From Candidatus Dojkabacteria bacterium (GTDB taxonomy: Bacteria > Patescibacteriota > Dojkabacteria > GCA-002793355), in contig WFZN01000059.1 in the NCBI GenBank assembly GCA_015489555.1, forward strand, positions 1 to 6,441: a stretch of DNA of 6,441 bases. The letters are read 5' to 3'. Every line of letters starts with the position of its first letter. Positions within the stretch are counted from its first letter, which is position 1. The notes under the pieces are model-generated. The model made no database searches, was not told the origin of the DNA, and saw only the letters and a list, made by a program, of their open reading frames with translations. A program made the position numbers and the translations under genes. Shown here one piece after another: positions 1 through 5,258 of this stretch.

Positions 1-2
1 TC

Positions 3-110
3 ATAAAAAAGCATCTTAAAAATAAAGAATTACTAAAAATTATGCCAGACACCCTTTTACAAAAACGCCCGCAGGAGGTGGGGGTTAAGGAGTGGGAGAG
101 TATGACATAA
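3..110 (+). CDS. 3' end of an unrecognised upstream gene (partial)
   Basis: The frame beginning at base 3 stays open for 35 codons from the window edge to a TAA at 108-110, while the other two plus frames are stopped early (4-6 and 17-19). The encoded tail is rich in Lys and Leu and ends with a protein-like stretch, RPQEVGVKEWESMT. I do not recognise the family. The stop is 7 bases before the next ATG, so the gene abuts the AEP primase gene on the same strand. Because AEP/LigD-type polymerases are often next to DNA ligase or Ku genes, either is a natural guess, but the tail does not resemble their C-termini and I make no assignment. The predicted -10 element of the next gene overlaps its last codons and stop. 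Confidence 0.55.
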   Translation: MKKHLKNKELLKIMPDTLLQKRPQEVGVKEWESMT

Positions 111-111
111 T
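103..111 (+). promoter_or_regulatory. Extended -10 promoter element of the AEP gene
   Basis: TGA-CATAAT has the TGN extension followed by a hexamer matching TATAAT except at its first base. It ends six bases before the ATG at 118, so transcription would begin at or within a base of the start codon. No clear -35 is visible. It overlaps the stop codon of the upstream gene. Confidence 0.45.
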
Positions 112-117
112 AAATCA

Positions 118-969
118 ATGTTATCCATTGTTACCATTCCCAAACAAATTTTACTTTCTCATTGGCAAAAATTTGCTAAAGCAGTACTACCGTATTTAAA
201 AGGTAGACCCGTTACATTAGAGCAAGTATTTGATGGTAAAGTTATATGGCGAAGATATGATCCCATAGCAAAACCTAAAAAGCAGCTAATTTATATTAAC
301 TCCGAAGAAGATGTACTAAAATGGGCCTACAGACACACTTATGCTTTTCACCCTTATGTTTGTTATCCTAAGCAAAAAGCCAAGTGTTGGTATGTTTTAG
401 ATATTGACCCCACTTTAACAGTAGATTTTGAGTTTACTAAAAAGTTGGCGCTTTTTGTTTACAATTTTTTAACTACAAATAACATTGTTAAGGGGTTTAT
501 TAGCAATCTAATAATTAAATTTTGTGGCAAAAACGGTTTTCATTTTATAGCGGATCTTAATATAGAAGACAATGTTACAGGGCAAAAGCGACAAACTCTG
601 GTTTTTGAATTAAACCAAAGAATTTCTCTGCTTTTAGCACAGCATATAGCTAAAGAATTTTGGGATTTAGCACAAGATATTGTATTTGATTTAACCAGTA
701 AAGAAGAAAAACAACTGTTTAGAGACTTTTTACAAACAGCAGGTTTAAAACAACACTATAAAAGACTACAAGAATTAGATGCCTTGCCACACGATAAACT
801 AAAAACTCAAAAAATTATTTACCTTGATACCCGTATTTTTCACAGATTTGCAAATATAAGGTCACCGTATTCAATACATCCTCAAACAGGGTATTATTCT
901 GTAGTTTTGGCGCCTGAAGAGATTGAGAGGTTTGAGTTCAAATGGGCAAGGGTTGAAAGTGACGCGTAA
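118..969 (+). CDS. Archaeo-eukaryotic primase (AEP) superfamily polymerase, LigD-Pol/PriS-like
   Basis: A 283-residue stand-alone AEP catalytic domain, expected to add nucleotides to or prime DNA/RNA ends. The N-terminus (LPYLKGRPVTLEQV, about 24-37) and the AFHPY segment (76-80) resemble the polymerase domain of bacterial NHEJ ligase D. Motif I is VLDIDP with metal ligands D95 and D97. Motif II is CGKNGFH (136-142), with H142 as the nucleotide-phosphate contact. Motif III is probably D237 in YLDTRIFHR, followed by RSPYSIHPQTG (248-258), which mixes the PYS of LigD polymerases with the SxHxxTG of archaeal/eukaryotic PriS. About 85 mostly helical residues (150-235) separate motifs II and III. 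No ligase, phosphoesterase or clear zinc knuckle is fused. The start is the first in-frame Met after a TGA at 103-105. There is no Shine-Dalgarno, and a -10 lies six bases upstream. The role (NHEJ, gap filling or priming) is unresolved. Confidence 0.82.
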   Translation: MLSIVTIPKQILLSHWQKFAKAVLPYLKGRPVTLEQVFDGKVIWRRYDPIAKPKKQLIYINSEEDVLKWAYRHTYAFHPYVCYPKQKAKCWYVLDIDPTLTVDFEFTKKLALFVYNFLTTNNIVKGFISNLIIKFCGKNGFHFIADLNIEDNVTGQKRQTLVFELNQRISLLLAQHIAKEFWDLAQDIVFDLTSKEEKQLFRDFLQTAGLKQHYKRLQELDALPHDKLKTQKIIYLDTRIFHRFANIRSPYSIHPQTGYYSVVLAPEEIERFEFKWARVESDA

Positions 970-1061
970 CGATATAGAGACCCCAAGTATGTTTGGACGT
1001 AGGTCCTCGTTTGTTATTAAAGTATAAGTGAATACATAGAGCCTGTTTGAGAACCCAGAAG

Positions 1062-1067
1062 TATAAT
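1062..1067 (+). promoter_or_regulatory. -10 promoter element of the CPBP gene
   Basis: A perfect TATAAT ends five bases before the ATG at 1073. That places the expected transcription start on or next to the start codon. TTGAGA at 1047-1052 is only 9 bases upstream, too close for a normal -35, and no better -35 is seen. Confidence 0.55.
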
Positions 1068-1072
1068 AGTAC

Positions 1073-1681
1073 ATGAGAAGGAAAATACCCTCAATCTCAG
1101 AAGTTTTGTCTTTTATGGGTGTGGATACAGAGGGCCCTAAATATAGTGATGATATACCGCAGTTTGGTATCAGTCGAGTCTGGCGTAGCTTGGGAGTGGA
1201 TTTTTTTATCCAGCGTTTGTTATTATGGTTATATAATGCTGATAAGCTAAGTCAGAATCAACTGGAGTTAGCCGATTTCATGGCACGGACGCCCCCGTTA
1301 GAGCTTGTTGTGAATCTGGTTATAAGAGGGTTTTTTGAAGAAATGTCGTTTAGGATTACTCCGTACTTATTCGGTAGATGGCTAGAAGCTAAGGGCTATG
1401 AAAACCCTAAGAGCCCTCCTGCCCTAAGGCGTGTGTTGAGAGCCGGTATACTTTCAGATATTGCAGTAATTGCCTCGACGGCTTTTTGGGCGTATTTGCA
1501 TGTGAAAGGATTAGAGGGGATGGATTTTTACGTAGAGTTTTTGCGATACTTCTTTCCAGGGCTTTTATATGCTGCTATGGTAAAGAATAATAACCCATTG
1601 GAACCTGCTGTAGCACATGCTACCTATAACGCCGTAGTTACAGCTTCCGCCAGTTTGACTGGTCTTTTGGGCGGTAAATGA
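1073..1681 (+). CDS. CPBP family intramembrane metalloprotease-like protein
   Basis: A 202-residue membrane protein carrying the three motifs of the CPBP (CAAX protease and bacteriocin-processing, Abi) family. These are EEMSFR (E89, E90, R94) matching EExxxR, WAYLH (W139 to H143) in place of the usual FxxxH, and HATYN (H182, N186) matching HxxxN. In the family these Glu and His residues sit inside the membrane and form the protease site. Hydrophobic stretches are at about 43-55, 76-88, 125-141, 157-170 and 179-199. The first 40 residues are polar and unassigned. The substrate cannot be told; family members act in protein prenyl processing, bacteriocin immunity or signalling. It ends in TGA, which argues for a standard stop code. 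The gene is clearly richer in G+C than its neighbours, hinting at a separate history. No Shine-Dalgarno is present, and TATAAT lies five bases before the ATG. Confidence 0.8.
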   Translation: MRRKIPSISEVLSFMGVDTEGPKYSDDIPQFGISRVWRSLGVDFFIQRLLLWLYNADKLSQNQLELADFMARTPPLELVVNLVIRGFFEEMSFRITPYLFGRWLEAKGYENPKSPPALRRVLRAGILSDIAVIASTAFWAYLHVKGLEGMDFYVEFLRYFFPGLLYAAMVKNNNPLEPAVAHATYNAVVTASASLTGLLGGK

Positions 1682-1789
1682 TGTGAAGATGTGGATCAGA
1701 TTGTGGGGTTGTAGTTCCAAAGTAGAGGGGTTTAAGAAGTTAATTTTGATAATGTTTAAGTGTGTTCTCTAAGGGGGCTGCGCGAAGGT

Positions 1790-1819
1790 TTGAGGCCATT
1801 TACCGTCTTCTGCTATAAT
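1790..1819 (+). promoter_or_regulatory. Promoter of the SPFH gene (-35 and extended -10)
   Basis: This is the best promoter in the window. TTGAGG (1790-1795) is followed by an 18-base spacer and TATAAT (1814-1819), which has the TGN extension (TGC at 1811-1813). The hexamer ends five bases before the ATG at 1825, so the mRNA should start at or beside the initiation codon. The rest of the spacer (1682-1789) shows no gene, terminator or clear repeat. Confidence 0.65.
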
Positions 1820-1824
1820 CATAC

Positions 1825-2676
1825 ATGATAAAACTCATACAAAACTTTTTAAAAGGTCTTTTAGTTGTTTTTGCAGTCTTAATAGTTATTTTTGCTTTTA
1901 ATATCTTTCCGTTTTTTACGGTGTCTCCTGGTGAAGCTGCTGTGGTTACGCGTTTAGGTAAAGTTGTAAAAGTGGCTTATCCTGGCTTTTATTTTAAGGT
2001 CCCGGTTATAGATAACATACATGTATATAGTACGCGGCTTTTAACATATGAAACGAGTGATTATCCGGATGAATCCAAGGCAAATTATAGAGATTATCCT
2101 GTGGATACAACAACACAAGACGGCCAGCCTATTCGTATCAAATATACGGTGCGGTTTAGGATTGATCCTAAAAAGGTCCAGTGGATATATGAAAATGTAG
2201 GTAAAACCGAGGCTGAAGTGGTTGAAAAGATCGTTAAAACTGACTCTAGGGTAAATGTACGTGTAATCGCTAGAAGCTACACGGCTCAGCAACTTTATAC
2301 AGGAGATGTTAGACAATTTGAAGAGGCTGTAGCAAAGGTTTTGCGTGAATCGTTTTCTCAAAAGGGTTTAGAGCTTGACTTTTTAGGCGTACGTGGTATA
2401 GATTTTAGTGAAGATTATATTAACGCTGTGGAGAGCAAACAAATTGAAAAAGAGAAGGTAATTGCAGAAAAATACAAGGCAGAGCAAGAAGAATACCGCA
2501 AACAACAAAAAATAACCCGTGCCCAAGCTGAAGCAGAAGCCCAACGATTATTACAGCAAACCCTAACAGAGCTTATACTCAAAAAGATGTGGATAGAAAA
2601 ATGGGATGGTAAATTACCCCAGGTTGTAACAGATCAAAATTCTGTAATATGGGTAAAACCTGATGGGGGTAATTAA
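1825..2676 (+). CDS. SPFH domain (prohibitin/HflC-like) membrane protein
   Basis: A 283-residue member of the SPFH (stomatin/prohibitin/flotillin/HflKC) superfamily. These proteins assemble into large membrane-anchored rings and influence membrane proteases or microdomains. A single transmembrane anchor covers about residues 11-32. The SPFH domain follows from SPGEAAVVTRLGKV (34-47), with the characteristic YPGFYFKVPVIDNIH (52-66), to about residue 205, including GLELDFLGVRGIDF (181-194). A charged, Ala/Glu/Gln-rich helix (about 203-246) should form the usual coiled coil. The C-terminus (WDGKLPQVV, 260-268) also fits the family. The length is normal for prohibitin/HflC-like proteins. No partner HflK-like gene or FtsH is adjacent, so it is either a homo-oligomer or its partner is elsewhere. 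The start is well set: the membrane anchor begins at once and a strong promoter sits directly upstream. Confidence 0.88.
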   Translation: MIKLIQNFLKGLLVVFAVLIVIFAFNIFPFFTVSPGEAAVVTRLGKVVKVAYPGFYFKVPVIDNIHVYSTRLLTYETSDYPDESKANYRDYPVDTTTQDGQPIRIKYTVRFRIDPKKVQWIYENVGKTEAEVVEKIVKTDSRVNVRVIARSYTAQQLYTGDVRQFEEAVAKVLRESFSQKGLELDFLGVRGIDFSEDYINAVESKQIEKEKVIAEKYKAEQEEYRKQQKITRAQAEAEAQRLLQQTLTELILKKMWIEKWDGKLPQVVTDQNSVIWVKPDGGN

Positions 2677-2822
2677 CACGTTTAAAGCAACATTCGCAGG
2701 TGGTACCGTGTCTCTAGTAGCGAAGTAAAAGTTTTTGACGATTTACATGGTCATCTAGTTTGGTTGGATATCTTACATAGCCGTTTTATTCGGTGTGTAA
2801 CGATATGCAGCCTAAGCCTTGG
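2677..2822 (+). other. Spacer without a recognisable gene
   Basis: This spacer between the SPFH stop and the -10 of the thyX-like gene has no supportable reading frame. An ATG at 2744 is stopped after three codons. I saw no stem-loop followed by a T-run. A TTGACG string at 2735-2740 has no properly spaced -10. Confidence 0.4.
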
Positions 2823-2828
2823 TACACT
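2820..2828 (+). promoter_or_regulatory. Extended -10 promoter element of the thyX-like gene
   Basis: TGG-TACACT has the TGN extension plus a hexamer matching TATAAT at four of six positions, including the critical A at position 2 and T at position 6. It ends six bases before the ATG at 2835. No persuasive -35 is present. The spacing, shared with the neighbouring genes, is the main support. Confidence 0.45.
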
Positions 2829-2834
2829 TAAGTA

Positions 2835-4226
2835 ATGGCATCTTACTATAAAGATATTAATTTTTACGATATCAAGGTGATTTTCCTTGATAAAAAATGC
2901 CATATTCCCCCAGAAACTGAGGCAATGCTTCAGGCACTTTATTCGCGTTCTCACCAAAGTGTGTTAGAACGTATTAAAGAGATCACCGATGATTACGAGC
3001 GTGCACGCAATTTTATGCGAAAATTTTATATAGGATATGGGCATAAGTCTATTGGGGATTGTGCATCTTTAACCGTATTTGTTGAAGGTGCCTCAATGCT
3101 TACGGTAAAAGCTATCCAAGATTGGCGACTTTTTGCAGGACAAGAAAGCTCTACCCGTTATATTGATTTTTCCAAACAAAAAATAGCCGTGCCCCAAGAT
3201 ATTAGTGATGAGGCTAAAGCAAAAATGCAAAAGATACAAGAAAAGTTACGTAAATTCTACCTTTATGCAGTGCCTAAGATACAGGAGCATCTTAAAAAAC
3301 TTTTTCCTAAAAAAGATAATGAAGAAGAAAGCACTTATGAGCGGGCAATTCGTGCGCGTGGTTTTGATATAGCGCGTGGGTTTTTACCAGCAGGAATGAC
3401 TACTAAAACCTCGTGGCATATGAATTTAAGGCAGTTTGCTGATCAGTTACTTGTTTTAAGGCATCACCCATTAGATGAGGTGCGTAAAGTGGCCAAAACC
3501 ACATTTGATTTGTTAACAGAGTATTATCCTGATTCTTTTCCTGCTAAACGATATAAAGAAACTGAAGAATATTACAAAAAGGTGATGCAGAGCCACTACT
3601 ATTTTACCTCTGCTGACTTAATTAACAAACTTAGTACTGATAATAGATTCGTAGTAACCCAAGAAAGTATTAACCACAAAATAATGGAACATTACAAGGA
3701 CGTCTTTGCATCAAAGCCTCCAAAAACAGATCTGCCACAGTTTATTTCAGAGGCAGCTACTTTCCAGTTTGAGTTTCTATTAGACTTTGGTTCATTTAGA
3801 GATATACAGCGACATCGTGCTCTTATACAGCGTATGCCGTTACTTACTCCAGAATATGGTTTTCATCCATGGTATATTGAGAACTTACCAAAAGAATTGC
3901 AAGATGAGGCAACAAGGATGATCGACAAGGTAAGAAAAGTGTATGATGAAATAGACGCGCCCTTAACAGCCAAACAATATATGTTACCAATGGGCTTTTT
4001 GGTGCCAAATCGAATAACAGGTGATATAAAAGGCTTAACGTATTTTGTAGAGCTTCGTTTATCAAGGTTTGTGCATCCTACTTTGGTGGAGATTGCAAGT
4101 AAAGTAGCTGAGGTTTTGCAAGATAGATTAGGTAAGTACGGTTACAAACTACACATTGATCCAACCCCGCACAGGTTTGATGTAAGGCGGGGGTTGCAGA
4201 CGATTTTGTTAAGGAAGGAAGGGTAG
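2835..4226 (+). CDS. Tandem two-domain flavin-dependent thymidylate synthase (ThyX family)
   Basis: A 463-residue protein with two ThyX-like domains; classical ThyX has about 220 residues and works as a homotetramer converting dUMP to dTMP with FAD and methylene-THF. Domain 1 (about 35-235) has GHKSIGD (69-75) and a motif aligning with RHRxxSxNxxSxRY at 96-109. There RHR has become D96-W97-R98, but E104, S106, R108 and Y109 remain. It also keeps R181 in ARGFLP and NLRQFADQLLVLR (R209), matching the substrate-binding arginines R147 and R174 of Thermotoga ThyX. Domain 2 (about 265-450) keeps R326-H327-R328 but loses the SxRY end. Its LP and ELR elements are at 384-385 and 407-408. The halves are thus complementary, suggesting composite active sites. 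No Shine-Dalgarno is present; the -10 ends six bases before the ATG. I leave the symbol blank because the activity of the double form is inferred. ThyX membership itself is clear. Confidence 0.85.
   Translation: MASYYKDINFYDIKVIFLDKKCHIPPETEAMLQALYSRSHQSVLERIKEITDDYERARNFMRKFYIGYGHKSIGDCASLTVFVEGASMLTVKAIQDWRLFAGQESSTRYIDFSKQKIAVPQDISDEAKAKMQKIQEKLRKFYLYAVPKIQEHLKKLFPKKDNEEESTYERAIRARGFDIARGFLPAGMTTKTSWHMNLRQFADQLLVLRHHPLDEVRKVAKTTFDLLTEYYPDSFPAKRYKETEEYYKKVMQSHYYFTSADLINKLSTDNRFVVTQESINHKIMEHYKDVFASKPPKTDLPQFISEAATFQFEFLLDFGSFRDIQRHRALIQRMPLLTPEYGFHPWYIENLPKELQDEATRMIDKVRKVYDEIDAPLTAKQYMLPMGFLVPNRITGDIKGLTYFVELRLSRFVHPTLVEIASKVAEVLQDRLGKYGYKLHIDPTPHRFDVRRGLQTILLRKEG
4162..4196 (+). other. 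GC-rich hairpin inside the 3' end of the thyX-like gene
   Basis: CAACCCCGC (4162-4170) can pair with GCGGGGGTTG (4187-4196), giving a nine-pair stem with one bulged G and a 16-base loop. It lies 30 bases before the stop. A weak T-run (ATTTTGTT) follows about eight bases later, so it is not a standard intrinsic terminator. Codon choice for conserved Pro, Arg and Gly residues could account for it. Confidence 0.35.
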
Positions 4227-4338
4227 AGTGATGACGGCTAGATGGTTATACCCTTGACTTTATTACGTATCGCAGGCGGGTCCATCAGTTGTGACACGGT
4301 GGGATGATTTATGGTTTACTCGATGTCAAACTATGTGT
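4227..4338. other. Convergent intergenic region, no terminator seen
   Basis: These 112 bases lie between the stops of the thyX-like gene (plus) and the phosphorylase gene (minus), where a bidirectional terminator would be expected. I see only the short imperfect palindrome GGTTATACC near 4238 and no stem followed by a T-run on either strand. Confidence 0.4.
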
Positions 4339-5103
4339 TTATCCAATGTGGTTTTTCAATAATAGGTGTATGATCTCTAACAGTTTGGTGTGTATATCGG
4401 CAAACGCTATATGGTGTCCAGTCTCTGGATCTAGCTTATCACTTATTGCAAAAACTGCACCTGTTGTAATCTGGAAGACTTTTGACAATGTAAAAAGCAG
4501 CGAAGCTTCCATCTCTACAGTGCTTATGCCCATTTTTTGGTAGCGCGTTATTTCTTCGGCTGTTTCCATATATGGGGCATCTGTAGTCCATGAAACAACT
4601 TCTCTGTAAGGGGTTTGTCTAAGAACCTTTTTTAACATGTCTATTCCTGTTTGAGGAGCAGGCATAATACGGGGTTCCGGGGGGTAGTAGTGGTAGGATG
4701 TTCCTTCATCTCTTAGGGCTGCTGTACATAGTGCAATATCCCCAATACTCAAACTCGGGTCTATGGCTCCGGCTGCTCCAATTATAAAGAAATTTTCTAT
4801 GCCCATATAGATTAGTTCTTCTACCACAATAGCCGTAATAGGAGCACCTATACCAAAGCCACCGCGTATTATGAGTTTATGTTGAGGGAAAACAAGCGTA
4901 TGGCCAGCACCGATTTTGATAGTTTCTGGTGAAAGTGCTTCTATTAGTGATTTGATTAATGAGTTGTTGAAGGTAAGTATGGCTGTGTTAATATGAAGTT
5001 TTCGTATAGTTTTGATCTGTTCTTCTAAGCCAAAGTGAGAAAGAATGTCTTTTGCAGAAGCAATACGTTTTCCCGTGTATTTAGTGGGGGTAAATGGAAA
5101 CAT
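4339..5103 (-). CDS. Nucleoside phosphorylase (NP-I family, uridine/purine phosphorylase-like)
   Basis: A 254-residue, full-length NP-I phosphorylase, a cytosolic salvage enzyme that splits a nucleoside with phosphate into base and (deoxy)ribose-1-phosphate. Diagnostic segments are the glycine-rich GGFGIGAP (81-88), GAAGAIDPSLSIGDI (109-123), the phosphate-site region RDEGTSYHYYPPE (131-143), TTDAPYMETAEE (173-184), VEMEA (196-200, whose Met-Glu binds the ribose in the family) and AISD (219-222, the usual base-site Asp position). Base specificity cannot be set from these; the RDEGTS form occurs in uridine-phosphorylase-like and broader groups. The ATG is immediately preceded by an in-frame TAA, so no longer form is possible. 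It follows the tRNA gene by 31 bases with neither a Shine-Dalgarno nor a close -10 like the other genes, suggesting read-through from the tRNA promoter. A weak TACTTT (5122-5117) is an alternative. Confidence 0.87.
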   Translation of the reverse strand: MFPFTPTKYTGKRIASAKDILSHFGLEEQIKTIRKLHINTAILTFNNSLIKSLIEALSPETIKIGAGHTLVFPQHKLIIRGGFGIGAPITAIVVEELIYMGIENFFIIGAAGAIDPSLSIGDIALCTAALRDEGTSYHYYPPEPRIMPAPQTGIDMLKKVLRQTPYREVVSWTTDAPYMETAEEITRYQKMGISTVEMEASLLFTLSKVFQITTGAVFAISDKLDPETGHHIAFADIHTKLLEIIHLLLKNHIG

Positions 5104-5134
5104 TTAACAGAGAGCTAAAGTAAGTTATTTACTC

Positions 5135-5207
5135 TTGCGGGGGCCGGACTCGAACCGGCAACCTCCAGGTTATGGGCCTGGCGAGCTGCCAATTGCTCCA
5201 CCCCGCA
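5135..5207 (-). tRNA. Initiator tRNA-Met (anticodon CAU)
   Basis: The minus strand folds into a complete 73-base cloverleaf. Acceptor GCGGGG/CCCCGC is closed by U1-A72, with A73 as discriminator. The D arm is GAGC-loop-GCUC with G18G19, the anticodon arm CCAGG-CCCAUAA-CCUGG, the variable loop AGGUU, and the T arm GCCGG-UUCGAGU-CCGGC. The CAU sits at 5174-5172. The A11-U24 pair, weak 1-72 pair and GCGGGG acceptor indicate initiator rather than elongator Met or lysidine-Ile2. CCA is not encoded. Two oddities: position 33 is C rather than the near-universal U, and the third of the usual three G-C pairs is A29-U41 (G30-C40 and G31-C39 are kept). The flanks can extend the acceptor stem by UCU/AGA beyond U-1/A73. 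Confidence 0.95.
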
Positions 5208-5212
5208 AGATA

Positions 5213-5221
5213 ATTATATCA
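5213..5221 (-). promoter_or_regulatory. Extended -10 promoter of the tRNA gene
   Basis: On the minus strand TGA-TATAAT is a perfect extended -10 that ends five bases before U1 of the mature tRNA. Normal start-site spacing would place the first transcribed base at 5207 or 5206, essentially the mature 5' end. No clear -35 is seen. It is divergent from the plus-strand promoter at 5247. Confidence 0.6.
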
Positions 5222-5246
5222 TAGGGATTAAGTTAGGTTCATTCGC

Positions 5247-5252
5247 TATAAT
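5247..5252 (+). promoter_or_regulatory. -10 promoter element of the small membrane protein gene
   Basis: A perfect TATAAT ends six bases before the ATG at 5259, again predicting transcription from the start codon. No TG extension and no clear -35 are visible. It faces away from the tRNA promoter, with predicted start sites only about 50 bases apart. Confidence 0.55.
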
Positions 5253-5258
5253 CCATAT

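Noticed and set aside
73..80. AGGAGGTG, a textbook Shine-Dalgarno
   Set aside because: It lies within the upstream frame (3-110) and 37 nt before the ATG at 118, too far to serve it. The nearby ATG at 102 is followed by ACA and a stop.
995..1006. GGAC-GTAG-GTCC small inverted repeat after the AEP stop
   Set aside because: It is only four pairs and has no following T-run, so it is too weak to call a terminator.
871..1074. Open frame on the minus strand across the AEP gene end
   Set aside because: It is antisense to the conserved C-terminal motif region of the AEP and the spacer, and the product shows no family-like features.
1679..1681. Possible UGA recoding (code 25 or code 4)
   Set aside because: The TGA ends the CPBP frame at a natural length just after the last motif and hydrophobic stretch, so it reads as a normal stop.
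2041..2361. Minus-strand frame of about 106 codons within the SPFH gene
   Set aside because: It is a shadow of the well-conserved SPFH coding frame, with a Cys/Ile-rich composition typical of antisense translation.
2735..2740. TTGACG as a possible -35 in the spacer before the thyX-like gene
   Set aside because: The only -10-like match downstream (TAGTTT at 2756) is at a poor 15 nt spacing, and it lies about 80 nt from the real -10.
4304..4543. Plus-strand frame overlapping the phosphorylase 3' end
   Set aside because: It is antisense to the VEMEA and AISD motifs of the phosphorylase, with no promoter or family similarity.
5135..5207. Elongator tRNA-Met or lysidine tRNA-Ile2 instead of initiator
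   Set aside because: The A11-U24 pair, weak 1-72 pair, two retained anticodon-stem G-C pairs and the GCGGGG acceptor match bacterial initiators better.
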